Of a stretch of DNA of 64,000 nt, positions 39,312 to 49,763 are shown in pieces. This DNA comes from Opitutaceae bacterium (GTDB taxonomy: Bacteria > Verrucomicrobiota > Verrucomicrobiia > Opitutales > Opitutaceae): the NCBI GenBank assembly GCA_027482185.1, contig JAIXWF010000012.1, positions 62,001 through 126,000 on the forward strand, written 5' to 3'. Within the stretch, counting starts at the first letter, position 1, and each line of letters starts with the position of its first letter. The notes under the pieces were generated by a model. It searched no databases. It saw only the letters and a list, made by a program, of their open reading frames with translations, and had not been told where the DNA came from. The translations under genes and the position numbers were made by a program.

Positions 39312-42131
39312 ATGAACAGCTCTTCCGTTCCCACTCACGCCAACGCCGCCGTGATCGAAGCCGCCTACGAGGCTTGGCTCCAGGACCACAATTCCGTCGA
39401 CCCGACGTGGCGCGCCTTCTTCCAAGGCTTCACCCTCGCCTCCAACGGCGCCTCGCCCGTCGCGGCCCTCGCCGCCGCCTCCGCCGGCCCCGCCCAGGAA
39501 GCCGCCGCCGCCCCGATCATCGACAGCTTCAAGCAGTCCCGCGTCCACCATCTCATCAACCGCTACCGCTCCATCGGCCACCGCGAAGCCCACCTCGATC
39601 CGCTCAGCGATCCGCCGACCCCGCACCCGAGTCTCTCCATCGAGCAATTCGGCCTCACCGCCGACGATCTCGACACCGTTTTCGACATCGGCTCCTACCT
39701 CGGCGGCGGCCAGATGACTCTCCGCGACATCGTCGCCAACCTCCGCCGCACCTACTGCGGTTTCATCGGCGCCGAATTCACGCACATCCAGGATGTCGAG
39801 GTCCGCCGCTGGCTCCAGGAACGCATGGAGCGCACCCGCAACCAGCCCGATTTCTCCAAGGCCGAGAAGATCCGCATCCTCCGCCGCGTCCACAAGGCCG
39901 AGCTCTTCGAGCGTTTCCTCCACACCAAGTACGTCGGCCAGAAGCGCTTCTCCCTCGAGGGCGGCGAGACCATGGTCGCGGCCGTCGACTCCATTATCGA
40001 GCACTGCCCCAGCGTCGGCGTCGAGGAAGTCGTCATGGGCATGGCCCACCGCGGCCGCCTCAATATTCTCACCTCGGTGATGCGGAAGAACTTCAACGTC
40101 CTCTTCGAGCAGTTCTCCGAAAATTACATCCCGGAAACCGTCGGCGGCGACGGCGACGTCAAATACCACCTCGGCTACGAGGCCGTCCTCGACACCGCCT
40201 CCGGCAAAAAGGTCGAGGTCCGCCTCGCCGCCAACCCGTCCCACCTCGAGATCGTCAACCCCGTCGTCGAGGGCAAGGCCCGCGCCCGCCAGCGCGTCCG
40301 CGGCGACACCGCCACCCGCAAGCGCGTTCTCCCGCTTCTGATCCACGGCGACGCCGCGTTCGCCGGCCAGGGCATCGTCGCCGAGACGCTCAACATGTCC
40401 CAGCTCCCCGGCTACACCACCGGCGGCACGCTGCACATCGTCGTCAACAACCAGATCGGCTTCACCACCGAGCCGCGCGACTCCCGCTCCACCGTCTACT
40501 GCACCGACGTCGCCAAGATGATCGAGGCGCCGATTTTCCACGTGAACGGCGACCAGCCCGAGGCCGTCTGCATGGCCGCGCAGCTCGCCCTCGAGTTCCG
40601 CGAGAAATTCGGCCGCGACGTCGTCATCGACATGTATTGCTACCGCAAGCACGGCCACAACGAGACCGACGAACCCGCGTTCACCCAGCCCCTGCTCTAC
40701 AAGAAGATCGCCACCCACCCGCAGGTCAGCGCCGTGCTCAGCCAGCGCCTCATCGCCGAAGGCACGATCACCGCCGCCGAATCCGAGGGTATCAAGGCCG
40801 AGTACACCGCCGCCCTCGAGAAGAACCTCGAGCAGGCCAAGGCCGCCGAAGTCGCCAAGTCCGCCAAGCGCGCCGCCGCCATTGAAACCAAGAAATTCGA
40901 GGGCTCGACCGCCGTCTTCCAGCCGCAGTTCGACTTCAAGCCCGTGCCCACCGGCGTCTCCGCCGAATTGATCGAACGCGCGGCCCGCGGCCTCACGACC
41001 CTGCCGGACACGTTCAAGCCCAACCCGAAGATCAAACGCTTCCTCGACGCCCGCGTCGCCGCCCACCGCGACGGCGGCCCCGTCGACTGGGGCTTCGCCG
41101 AGGCCCTCGCCTTCGGCACCCTCGTCCTCGAAGGCACCCCGGTCCGCCTCAGCGGCCAGGACTGCGAACGCGGCACCTTCAGCCACCGCCATGCCGTGCT
41201 CCACGACATGGAGACCAACGACACCTACGCCCCGCTGAAGCACCTCGACCCGCAGCAGGCCCGGTTCTGCGTCTACAATTCGCTGCTCTCCGAAGCCGCC
41301 GTCCTCGGCTTCGACTACGGCTACTCCCTCGATTACCCGGACATGCTCTGCCTCTGGGAAGCGCAGTTCGGCGACTTCGGCAACGGCGCCCAGGTCGTCA
41401 TCGACCAGTTCATCTCCGCCGGCGAATCGAAGTGGCAGCGCACCAGCGGCATCGTGCTCCTCCTGCCCCACGGCTACGAGGGCCAGGGCCCCGAACACAG
41501 CTCCGCGCGCCTCGAACGTTTCCTCCAGCTCTGCGCCGAGGACAACATCCAGGTCGCCAACATCACCACCCCGGCGAACTTCTTCCACGCCCTTCGCCGC
41601 CAGGTGAAGCGCGACGTCAAGAAACCGCTCGTCGTGATGTCGCCGAAGTCCCTCCTCCGCCACCCGGCCGCCGTCTCCAAAATCGAAGACCTCACCGGCG
41701 GCGCCTTCCAGGAAATCCTCGACGACCCGCTCTTCGTTTCCGGCAATACCCGCGCGCCGTTCCCCGCCGAGACCGCCGCGCCGTCCCGCCTCATCCTCTG
41801 CTCCGGCAAGGTCTACTACGACCTCGCCGACTACCGTGCGAAACAGAAGCTCAACGACGTCGCGCTCGTGCGCCTCGAGCAGCTCTACCCGCTGCACCGC
41901 AAGCGTCTCGCCGAAATCGCCAAGAAGTACGGCAACGCCAAGCTCGTCTGGGCCCAGGAAGAATCAGAAAACAACGGCGCCTGGTCCTGGATCGCCCCGC
42001 AGCTCGAGGACATCTTCGGCCGCAAAGCCGCCTACGCCGGCCGCGATGCCTCCGCTTCGCCCGCCGTCGGCTCGCTGGCCTTGCACAAACTCGAACTCGC
42101 CGCCTTCCTCAAACAGGCGTTCACGATCTGA
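39312..42131 (+). CDS. sucA: 2-oxoglutarate dehydrogenase E1 component
   Basis: YEAWLQDHNSVDPTWRAFFQGF...AEKIRILRRVHKAELFERFLHTKYVGQKRFSLEGGETM...GMAHRGRLNILTSVMRKNF...KSLLRHPAAVS...WAQEESENNGAWSWI. Confidence 0.97.
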   Translation: MNSSSVPTHANAAVIEAAYEAWLQDHNSVDPTWRAFFQGFTLASNGASPVAALAAASAGPAQEAAAAPIIDSFKQSRVHHLINRYRSIGHREAHLDPLSDPPTPHPSLSIEQFGLTADDLDTVFDIGSYLGGGQMTLRDIVANLRRTYCGFIGAEFTHIQDVEVRRWLQERMERTRNQPDFSKAEKIRILRRVHKAELFERFLHTKYVGQKRFSLEGGETMVAAVDSIIEHCPSVGVEEVVMGMAHRGRLNILTSVMRKNFNVLFEQFSENYIPETVGGDGDVKYHLGYEAVLDTASGKKVEVRLAANPSHLEIVNPVVEGKARARQRVRGDTATRKRVLPLLIHGDAAFAGQGIVAETLNMSQLPGYTTGGTLHIVVNNQIGFTTEPRDSRSTVYCTDVAKMIEAPIFHVNGDQPEAVCMAAQLALEFREKFGRDVVIDMYCYRKHGHNETDEPAFTQPLLYKKIATHPQVSAVLSQRLIAEGTITAAESEGIKAEYTAALEKNLEQAKAAEVAKSAKRAAAIETKKFEGSTAVFQPQFDFKPVPTGVSAELIERAARGLTTLPDTFKPNPKIKRFLDARVAAHRDGGPVDWGFAEALAFGTLVLEGTPVRLSGQDCERGTFSHRHAVLHDMETNDTYAPLKHLDPQQARFCVYNSLLSEAAVLGFDYGYSLDYPDMLCLWEAQFGDFGNGAQVVIDQFISAGESKWQRTSGIVLLLPHGYEGQGPEHSSARLERFLQLCAEDNIQVANITTPANFFHALRRQVKRDVKKPLVVMSPKSLLRHPAAVSKIEDLTGGAFQEILDDPLFVSGNTRAPFPAETAAPSRLILCSGKVYYDLADYRAKQKLNDVALVRLEQLYPLHRKRLAEIAKKYGNAKLVWAQEESENNGAWSWIAPQLEDIFGRKAAYAGRDASASPAVGSLALHKLELAAFLKQAFTI

Positions 42132-42139
42132 CGTCGAAG

Positions 42140-42224
42140 TAGCGAGTAGCGGGTAGTGAGTAGCGAGCATCTCGCCTTTCACGCCCCCTCTACTCGCTAC
42201 CCACTACCCGCTACTCGCTACTCT
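42140..42224. repeat. GTAGCGR heptamer inverted-repeat element between sucA and sucB (family B)
   Basis: gtagcgagtagcgggtagtgagtagcgagcatctcgcc...ctactcgctacccactacccgctactcgctac; arms about 27/28 complementary. Confidence 0.93.
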
Positions 42225-42242
42225 CTCCACCGTCCCTTCTCC

Positions 42243-43442
<1,200 letters not shown>

Positions 43443-43449
43443 ACCAAGC

Positions 43450-43535
43450 GTAGCGCGTAGCGGGTAGTGAGTAGCGAGCATCTCGCGCACGCGCTTCCGG
43501 AACTACTCGCTACCCGCTACTCACTACTCGCTACT
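43450..43535. repeat. GTAGCGR heptamer inverted-repeat element between sucB and lpdA (family B)
   Basis: gtagcgcgtagcgggtagtgagtagcgagcatctcgc...ctactcgctacccgctactcactactcgctac; right arm ends just before the lpdA ATG at 43539. Confidence 0.93.
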
Positions 43536-43538
43536 TCC

Positions 43539-44927
43539 ATGTCTTCCTTCGACCTCATCGTCATCGGCGCCGGTCCCGGCGGCTACGTCTGCGCCTTCCG
43601 CGCCGCCCAGCTCGGCCTCAAGGTCGCCCTCGTCGAAAAACGCCCCACCCTCGGCGGCACCTGCCTCAACGTCGGCTGCATCCCGAGCAAGGCCCTCCTC
43701 CATTCGAGCGAACACCTCGTCTGGGCGAAACAGCACGCCGCCGAACACGGCATCGGTTTCGGCAGCGTCACCTTCGACCTCCCCGCGTTCCTGAAACGCA
43801 AAGACGACGTCGTCGCCAAACTCGTCGGCGGCGTTTCCGCGCTCGCCAAGGCCCGCAAGGTCACCGTCGTCACCGGCGCCGCCAGTTTCGTTTCCGCCAA
43901 CACGGTCTCCGTCGCACCCGCCGCCGGCGCGCCGACGCAACTCACCGCGAAGAACATCGTCGTCGCCACCGGCTCCGCCCCGGTCGAATTGCCGTTCCTT
44001 AAATTCGACGGCAAATCCGTCGTCTCCAGCGACCACGCCATCGCCTTCGATTCCATTCCCAAGAAGCTCGTCGTGGTCGGCGGCGGCGCCATCGGCCTCG
44101 AGCTCGGCTCCGTCTGGTCCCGCCTCGGCGCCGACGTCACCGTCGTCGAGTTCCTGCCCAAGATCGCCGCGGCCTACGACGACGACATCGTCCGCAACTT
44201 CACCCGCATCCTCCAGAAGCAAGGTCTGAAGATCGAGGTGAACGCCAAGGTCACAGGCTACGCCAACGGCATTCTCACCGCCGAACGCGACGGCCAGAAA
44301 CTCGAATTCCCCGCCGACAAGGTCCTCGTCTCCGTCGGCCGCCGGCCCTACGCCGACGCCCTCGGCCTCGAAAAAGTCGGCGTGAAGCTCGACGACAGGA
44401 AACGCATCCAGGTCGACGGCCACCTCAAGACCAACGTCCCCGGCATCTGGGCCATCGGGGATGTAGTCGCCGGCCCCATGCTCGCGCACAAAGCCGAGGA
44501 AGACGGCGTCGCCGTCGCCGAATGGATCGCCGGCAAGGCCGGCCACATCAATTGGGACCTCATGCCCGCCATCGTCTACACGAGCCCGGAAGTCGCTTCC
44601 GTGGGCCTGGGCGAGGACGCCGCCAAGGCCAAGGGCCTCGCCGTCAACATCGGCAAATTCAATCTCGCCGCCAACGGCCGCGCCATCGCCGCGTCCGCCA
44701 CCGACGGATACGTCAAGATCATCGCCGACGCGAAGACCGACCGCATCCTCGGCGCCCAGATCCTCGGCCACAACGCCGGCGAATTGATCAGCGAGATCGT
44801 CACGCACATGGAATACGGCGGCAGCGCCGAGGACCTCGGCCGCACGATCCACGCCCATCCCACGATGAGCGAAGCCGTGAAAGAAGCCGGCCTCGCCGTG
44901 AGCAAGAGCGCGATCCACGCGCTCTGA
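43539..44927 (+). CDS. lpdA: Dihydrolipoyl dehydrogenase
   Basis: FDLIVIGAGPGGYVCAFRAAQLGLKVALVEKRPTLGGTCLNVGCIPSKALLHSSE...IWAIGDVVAGPMLAHKAEEDG...IHAHPTMSEAVKEA. Confidence 0.97.
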   Translation: MSSFDLIVIGAGPGGYVCAFRAAQLGLKVALVEKRPTLGGTCLNVGCIPSKALLHSSEHLVWAKQHAAEHGIGFGSVTFDLPAFLKRKDDVVAKLVGGVSALAKARKVTVVTGAASFVSANTVSVAPAAGAPTQLTAKNIVVATGSAPVELPFLKFDGKSVVSSDHAIAFDSIPKKLVVVGGGAIGLELGSVWSRLGADVTVVEFLPKIAAAYDDDIVRNFTRILQKQGLKIEVNAKVTGYANGILTAERDGQKLEFPADKVLVSVGRRPYADALGLEKVGVKLDDRKRIQVDGHLKTNVPGIWAIGDVVAGPMLAHKAEEDGVAVAEWIAGKAGHINWDLMPAIVYTSPEVASVGLGEDAAKAKGLAVNIGKFNLAANGRAIAASATDGYVKIIADAKTDRILGAQILGHNAGELISEIVTHMEYGGSAEDLGRTIHAHPTMSEAVKEAGLAVSKSAIHAL

Positions 44928-45135
44928 CCGCCGCTCTCGGCCCTCCACCGAGGGCCCAATTCCCATTGCCGCGGCTCGGAGAGCTTTAAGCATTGAGCCG
45001 AACGGCGTTTGACGCCCCGCGCCGCGTCCGCGACCGTCGCGCACCTGTCAGTTCGTCGCCGCAGTTTGCCGCCGCGCGCGCCGATCTTTCTCCCAACCCC
45101 CGCGGCCTTTCCCGAACACCCGTTCGATTTATCCC

Positions 45136-45582
45136 ATGAGCTCCACCCACATCCCGATGATTCCCTGCAATGTCGCCGGCCCCCTCGGCGTCCTTCACCT
45201 GCCCCGCCTGTGGCTGAAGGTCTCCCTTGAGTCCGTCGGCAAACTCGCCGCCGGCTACCCGGGCATCGGCAAAGGTTTCGACCAGATCGTCGTCGACTCC
45301 CTCGGCCTCAACGCCGATGCCATCCGCGCCTTCGTGAAGGAGAAGCGTCCGACCTACGCCGAATTCGAGACCTGGGTCAAAGCCCAGCCCGGCGTGAAAC
45401 TCGACCGCGCCACGATCTACAAACTCAACTCCATCGTCCTCGGCTACCACCACGGCGACGACATCCGCAAAAACATCCTCGCCGCCGCCGGCTACCCCGA
45501 CAACGGCACCGTCACCGGCGCCGCCGTGGAACTCAACGCCCTCGACGACTGGGCCAGCTTCCACGCCGCCGTCCTCAAGTAA
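45136..45582 (+). CDS. DUF5069 domain-containing protein
   Basis: 148 aa; LPRLWLKVSLESVGKLAAGYPGIGKGFDQIVVDSLGLNADAIRAFVKEKRPTYAEFETWV. Confidence 0.75.
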   Translation: MSSTHIPMIPCNVAGPLGVLHLPRLWLKVSLESVGKLAAGYPGIGKGFDQIVVDSLGLNADAIRAFVKEKRPTYAEFETWVKAQPGVKLDRATIYKLNSIVLGYHHGDDIRKNILAAAGYPDNGTVTGAAVELNALDDWASFHAAVLK

Positions 45583-45598
45583 TCGGCCCTCCCTCCCC

Positions 45599-45630
45599 GG
45601 CCTCCCGCTCCCCGCGGGAGGCCTTTTTTT
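45599..45630 (+). terminator. Rho-independent terminator
   Basis: GGCCTCCCGC-tcccc-GCGGGAGGCC-ttttttt. Confidence 0.9.
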
Positions 45631-45650
45631 CGCCCCGAAGAATCAGCACC

Positions 45651-45770
45651 CCCGAACTCCGAACCCCAAACCCCGAACTCCAAACTCCCCTCTCCGCCCC
45701 AGAACCCAAAACCCAAAACCAAGAACCCAAAACCCAGACCCGAGTACCCAGCCCCCAGACCCGATATCGA
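45651..45770. repeat. Long heptamer array (family C, CCCCAAA/CCCAAAA)
   Basis: ccccgaactccgaaccccaaaccccgaactccaaactcccctctccgccccagaacccaaaacccaaaaccaagaacccaaaacccagacccgagtacccag. Confidence 0.88.
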
Positions 45771-45806
45771 TCTGGCACGCCTCCCGCTTCCCCCGTCCTA
45801 CCCCGC

Positions 45807-46544
45807 TTGAAACTCCTCGCCGTTTCCGACCTCCATTTCTCCCTCGGTCAATTCGATTGGCTCGTGCAGGAAGCCCCCCGCTACGACGCCGTCATCATCG
45901 CCGGCGATCTCCTCGATATCGCCGGCCACCTCGATCTCGATTCCCAGATCGTTGTCGTCGCGAAATACCTCCGCACTCTCGGCAGCCGGACCCGCCTCCT
46001 CGTCTGCTCCGGCAACCACGACGGCGACGAACGCGACGCCCACCAGGAATACAACGCGCGTTGGCTCCAGCGCATCCGCGCCGAAGGCCTCAGCGTCGAC
46101 GGCACCGGCCTCGATCTCGGCCCGCTGCGGATCTCCGTCTGCCCGTGGTGGGACGGCCCCGCTTCCCGCACCGCCCTGCAGGAATTCCTGCGCCGCGAAC
46201 GCCCGGCCGACGGCCGACCCTGGCTCTGGGTCCACCATGCGCCGCCCGACGGCCTCGGCGTCAGCTGGACCGGTACCAAACACGCCGGCGACGCCTCCCT
46301 CGTCGCGCTGATCGACGAACTCCGGCCCGCGTATGTGTTTTCCGGACACATCCACAATTCCCCCTTCCGCAGCGGCGGCGCCTGGGCCGCGCGCTGCGGT
46401 CCCGCCTGGGCTTTCAACGCCGGCCGCCAACTCGGCGCCCCGCCCGCCTGCATCGTCTTCGACGCCGCCGCCCCTTCCGCCCGCTGGATCTCCCAAGCCG
46501 GCACCGTAGACCTCGACCTCGCCGCGGCTCCGGCCGTCGGCTGA
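45807..46544 (+). CDS. Metallophosphoesterase
   Basis: KLLAVSDLHFSLGQFDWL...YDAVIIAGDLLDIAGHL...LVCSGNHDGDERD...WVHHAPPD...YVFSGHIHNSP. Confidence 0.93.
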   Translation: MKLLAVSDLHFSLGQFDWLVQEAPRYDAVIIAGDLLDIAGHLDLDSQIVVVAKYLRTLGSRTRLLVCSGNHDGDERDAHQEYNARWLQRIRAEGLSVDGTGLDLGPLRISVCPWWDGPASRTALQEFLRRERPADGRPWLWVHHAPPDGLGVSWTGTKHAGDASLVALIDELRPAYVFSGHIHNSPFRSGGAWAARCGPAWAFNAGRQLGAPPACIVFDAAAPSARWISQAGTVDLDLAAAPAVG

Positions 46545-46557
46545 AGCTTCCGGTCCT

Positions 46558-47031
46558 TCAACTTTCAACGTCACCACTCGACCGCCGCGGAATCTTCCGC
46601 GGGTGCTTGTGCATGAGCGAATCGAGCACCTCGTCGATCATGCCGAGATGGTCCGAGCGGTCCTTGAACTGGTTCTTGATGTCGACGAGGTAGCGCCCGA
46701 GAGAATCGACCCGCTGCGCCAGCGTCCGCGCGATGCCCAGCGCGATTTCCGGATGCCGTTGCACGAAGGCCGCCGGCTCCGCCACGTGCCGGAACGTGCA
46801 CGGCGTCAGCGTGCGCACCGTCGCCGTCGGCACCGTATCCAAGAGCCATGACATCTCGCCCAGCACCGCGCCGGCTTCGAACACCTCCGCGATCGGTACG
46901 CCGCGCTTCAGCACCTCGACTTCGCCCGCTTCGAGAAAATAGAGGCCGTCGATCGGCCGGCCTTCGGTGATGACGGTTTGGCCCGCCGCCAACGTGAGCT
47001 GCGGGACCTGGAGTAGCGCGGGGGCAAGCAT
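46558..47031 (-). CDS. Cyclic nucleotide-binding domain protein
   Basis: LAAGQTVITEGRPIDGLYFLEAGEVEVLKRGVPIAEVFEAGAVLGEMSWLLDTVPTATVRTLTPCTFRHV; no HTH region. Confidence 0.9.
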   Translation of the reverse strand: MLAPALLQVPQLTLAAGQTVITEGRPIDGLYFLEAGEVEVLKRGVPIAEVFEAGAVLGEMSWLLDTVPTATVRTLTPCTFRHVAEPAAFVQRHPEIALGIARTLAQRVDSLGRYLVDIKNQFKDRSDHLGMIDEVLDSLMHKHPRKIPRRSSGDVES

Positions 47032-47169
47032 GGCGGGGATCCCCCCGCGTCAGCAGCTTTCGCGCCGGCGGCCGCCCCGGTGCAGCGGCGGTCCGGATTT
47101 GCGCCCGGCTGCACGGCCCGCGTCGCCTCCGGCATTGCCCCGCGCCCGGCCGGCCCGGACGCTGGTCCG

Positions 47170-48042
47170 ATGTCCGTTCCGGCCGCCCCCTCTCCGCACC
47201 ATTCCCGCGGGATCATGCTCATGCTGGTCTCTGCCGCGTGCTTCACGGCCAACGTGCTCCTCATCCGCACCGTCGGCCAGGTCGCCGCGGTCGATATCTG
47301 GACGCTGTCCTGCGCCCGCTTCGTCGTCGGCCTCGTCCTCGTCGCAACGTTCTACGGCCGCGTCTGGCAACCGCGGCACCTGTTCACCAATCCGAAGCTC
47401 GCCGAGCGCGGCCTCTTCGGCTCCCTCGGCGTCGCCGGGTATTACCTCACCGTGGTCCACCTCGGCGCCGGCCGCGCCACGTTCATCAACAACACCTACC
47501 TGATCTGGGGCGCGCTCCTCGCCGTCTGGATCCTCGGCGAACACTTCCGCCCCGCCCTGATCGCCGGCAGCGTCGCGGCCCTCGGCGGCCTTGCCCTGCT
47601 CACCGGCATGTTTCAGGCCGGGCACGGCCTGTCGTTCTACGATCTCGTCGCCGTCGCCACCGCCGTCGCCTCCGGCTACATCGTCGTCACGATCCGGCAA
47701 CTCCACGCTACCGAACACAGTTCGACGATTTTCTCGGCCCAATGCGCCTACGGCCTGCTCGTTTGCCTCGTGCCGGCCTGGTTCCATTTCCAAATGCCCG
47801 GCCCCGGACAGATCGCCCTCATTCTGGCCGCCAGCGTGTGCGCCGGGATTGGCCAACTGACCATGACGCGCTCGTTCCGCGACTTGTCCGTCGCCGAAGG
47901 CTCGCTCCTCCAGATGCTCGTGCCCCTCGGCGTCGCGCTCGGCGACGTCGTCTTCTTCGCCGACCGCTTCAGCCCCGCGGAAATCGCCGGCGCCGCCCTC
48001 ATCCTCGCCGGCTGCACCCTCCCCGCCCTCCGCCGCCGCTAA
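47170..48042 (+). CDS. EamA/DMT-family transporter
   Basis: 10 TM; GIMLMLVSAACFTANVLLIRTVGQVAAVDIWTLSCARFVVGLVLV; typical DMT C-terminal half ending AGAALILAGCTLPALRRR. Confidence 0.9.
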   Translation: MSVPAAPSPHHSRGIMLMLVSAACFTANVLLIRTVGQVAAVDIWTLSCARFVVGLVLVATFYGRVWQPRHLFTNPKLAERGLFGSLGVAGYYLTVVHLGAGRATFINNTYLIWGALLAVWILGEHFRPALIAGSVAALGGLALLTGMFQAGHGLSFYDLVAVATAVASGYIVVTIRQLHATEHSSTIFSAQCAYGLLVCLVPAWFHFQMPGPGQIALILAASVCAGIGQLTMTRSFRDLSVAEGSLLQMLVPLGVALGDVVFFADRFSPAEIAGAALILAGCTLPALRRR

Positions 48043-48048
48043 GTCGCA

Positions 48049-48122
48049 AGCTCTCAGCTTTCAGCGTTCAGCTCTCAGCTTTAAGTTCGAAGCCGACCGC
48101 TGAACGCTGACCGCTGACAGCT
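48049..48122. repeat. Inverted pair of heptamer arrays (AGCTCTC / CGCTGAC)
   Basis: agctctcagctttcagcgttcagctctcagc ... accgctgaacgctgaccgctgacagct. Confidence 0.88.
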
Positions 48123-48236
48123 CTTCGCCTCCCGCTTGCACCTTTCCTCTTCCCACTTCCTCCCCTTCCCGGCATGTCATGTGTCGCCGCTGGCAAGGTA
48201 ACTGCTACCTGCCGGGGCAGCGCAAAAAACCCTTCC

Positions 48237-49688
48237 GTGTCGATCCTCACTTCCTCCTACGACCCCGGCCTATTTTTCGACGAGATGTTTGCCTCCGCCC
48301 AAGCGGGCGACGTCCGTCCCCATTACCGGCGCATGGCCGAGCGTCTGAATACGCTGGAACTCGCCGACTTCGAGGAACGCCGCGCCGCCGTCGACCTCGC
48401 CTTCCTCCGCCGCGGCGTCACCTTCACCGTCTACAACGATTCGCAGGGTACGGAGCGCATCTTTCCCTTCGACCTGATCCCGCGCGTCATTCCCTCGACC
48501 GAGTGGAAACGCATCGAGGCCGGCCTCGTCCAACGCCTCCTCGCCCTCAACCTCTTCCTCGACGACATCTACCACGGGCAGAAGGTCCTGAAGGACAAGA
48601 TCGTCCCCGCCTCCCTTATCCTCGGCGCCAAACATTTCCGGCGCGAGTTCATGAACTTCTCGGTGCCCAAGGGCATCTACGTCCACATCTGCGGCACCGA
48701 CCTCATCCGCGACGGAAAAGGCGAGTACCTCGTCCTCGAGGACAATCTCCGCTGCCCGTCCGGCGCCAGCTACATGATCGAAAACCGCGCCGCCATGCGC
48801 CGCGCGTTTCCCAATCTCTTCCAGAGCTACGGCGTCAAACCCGTCGAAGGCTACGCCGACCAGCTCCTTAAGGCCCTCCTCCATCTCGCGCCGGACAAAA
48901 ACGACAAACCCAACGTCGTCCTCCTCACCCCCGGCGTCTACAACAGCGCCTACTTCGAGCACACCTTCCTCGCCCGCCAGATGGGCATTCCCATCGTCGA
49001 GGGCCGCGATCTCGTCGTCCGCGACGCCCGCGTCTACATGCGCACCACCGCCGGGCTCGTGCCCGTCGACGTGATCTACCGCCGCATCGACGACGACTTC
49101 CTCGATCCCACCGTCTTCCGGCCCGACTCGATGCTCGGCGTCCCCGGCCTCGTGAACGCCTACCGCGCCGGCAACGTCGCCCTCGCCAATTCCATCGGCA
49201 CCGGCGTCGCCGACGACAAGGTCATCTACGCCTACGTCCCCAAGCTCATCAAATACTACCTCGGCGAGGATCCGATCCTCCCCAACGTCAACACCTACCT
49301 CGCCTCCGAGCCCCTCGACCGGAAATTCATTCTGGAGAACATCGAGAAACTCGTCGTGAAGTCCGCCAACGAAGCCGGCGGCTACGGCATGCTCATCGGC
49401 CCCGCCGGCACCAAGGAGGAATGCGCCGCGTTCCGCACCCAGGTCGCCGCCAATCCGCGCAACTTCATCGCCCAGGATCCGATCATGCTCTCCCGCTCGC
49501 CCACGTGGTGCGACGGCAAGCTCGAGGGCCGCCACATCGACCTCCGCCCCTACATTCTCTACGGCGAAAAGATCACCGTCACGCCCGGCGGCCTCACCCG
49601 CGTCGCCCTCCGCAAGGGCTCCCTCGTCGTCAATTCGTCCCAGGGCGGCGGCTCCAAGGACACCTGGGTCCTCAACGGCGACGAATAA
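48237..49688 (+). CDS. Circularly permuted ATP-grasp protein (COG2308 family)
   Basis: [13 protein letters not shown]...[21 protein letters not shown]...[40 protein letters not shown]...[52 protein letters not shown]. Start could be 48174 (ATG) or 48237 (GTG). Confidence 0.92.
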   Translation: MSILTSSYDPGLFFDEMFASAQAGDVRPHYRRMAERLNTLELADFEERRAAVDLAFLRRGVTFTVYNDSQGTERIFPFDLIPRVIPSTEWKRIEAGLVQRLLALNLFLDDIYHGQKVLKDKIVPASLILGAKHFRREFMNFSVPKGIYVHICGTDLIRDGKGEYLVLEDNLRCPSGASYMIENRAAMRRAFPNLFQSYGVKPVEGYADQLLKALLHLAPDKNDKPNVVLLTPGVYNSAYFEHTFLARQMGIPIVEGRDLVVRDARVYMRTTAGLVPVDVIYRRIDDDFLDPTVFRPDSMLGVPGLVNAYRAGNVALANSIGTGVADDKVIYAYVPKLIKYYLGEDPILPNVNTYLASEPLDRKFILENIEKLVVKSANEAGGYGMLIGPAGTKEECAAFRTQVAANPRNFIAQDPIMLSRSPTWCDGKLEGRHIDLRPYILYGEKITVTPGGLTRVALRKGSLVVNSSQGGGSKDTWVLNGDE

Positions 49689-49763
49689 CCCGAACCCCTT
49701 CTTCTCGTGCCTCCCGCCAAAGCCCCCGCCGCACCGCCCGCCCTCCGCCCCCAGGCCACGATC

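Noticed and set aside
39237-41897. 886-aa minus-strand ORF
   Set aside because: Exact antisense of sucA.
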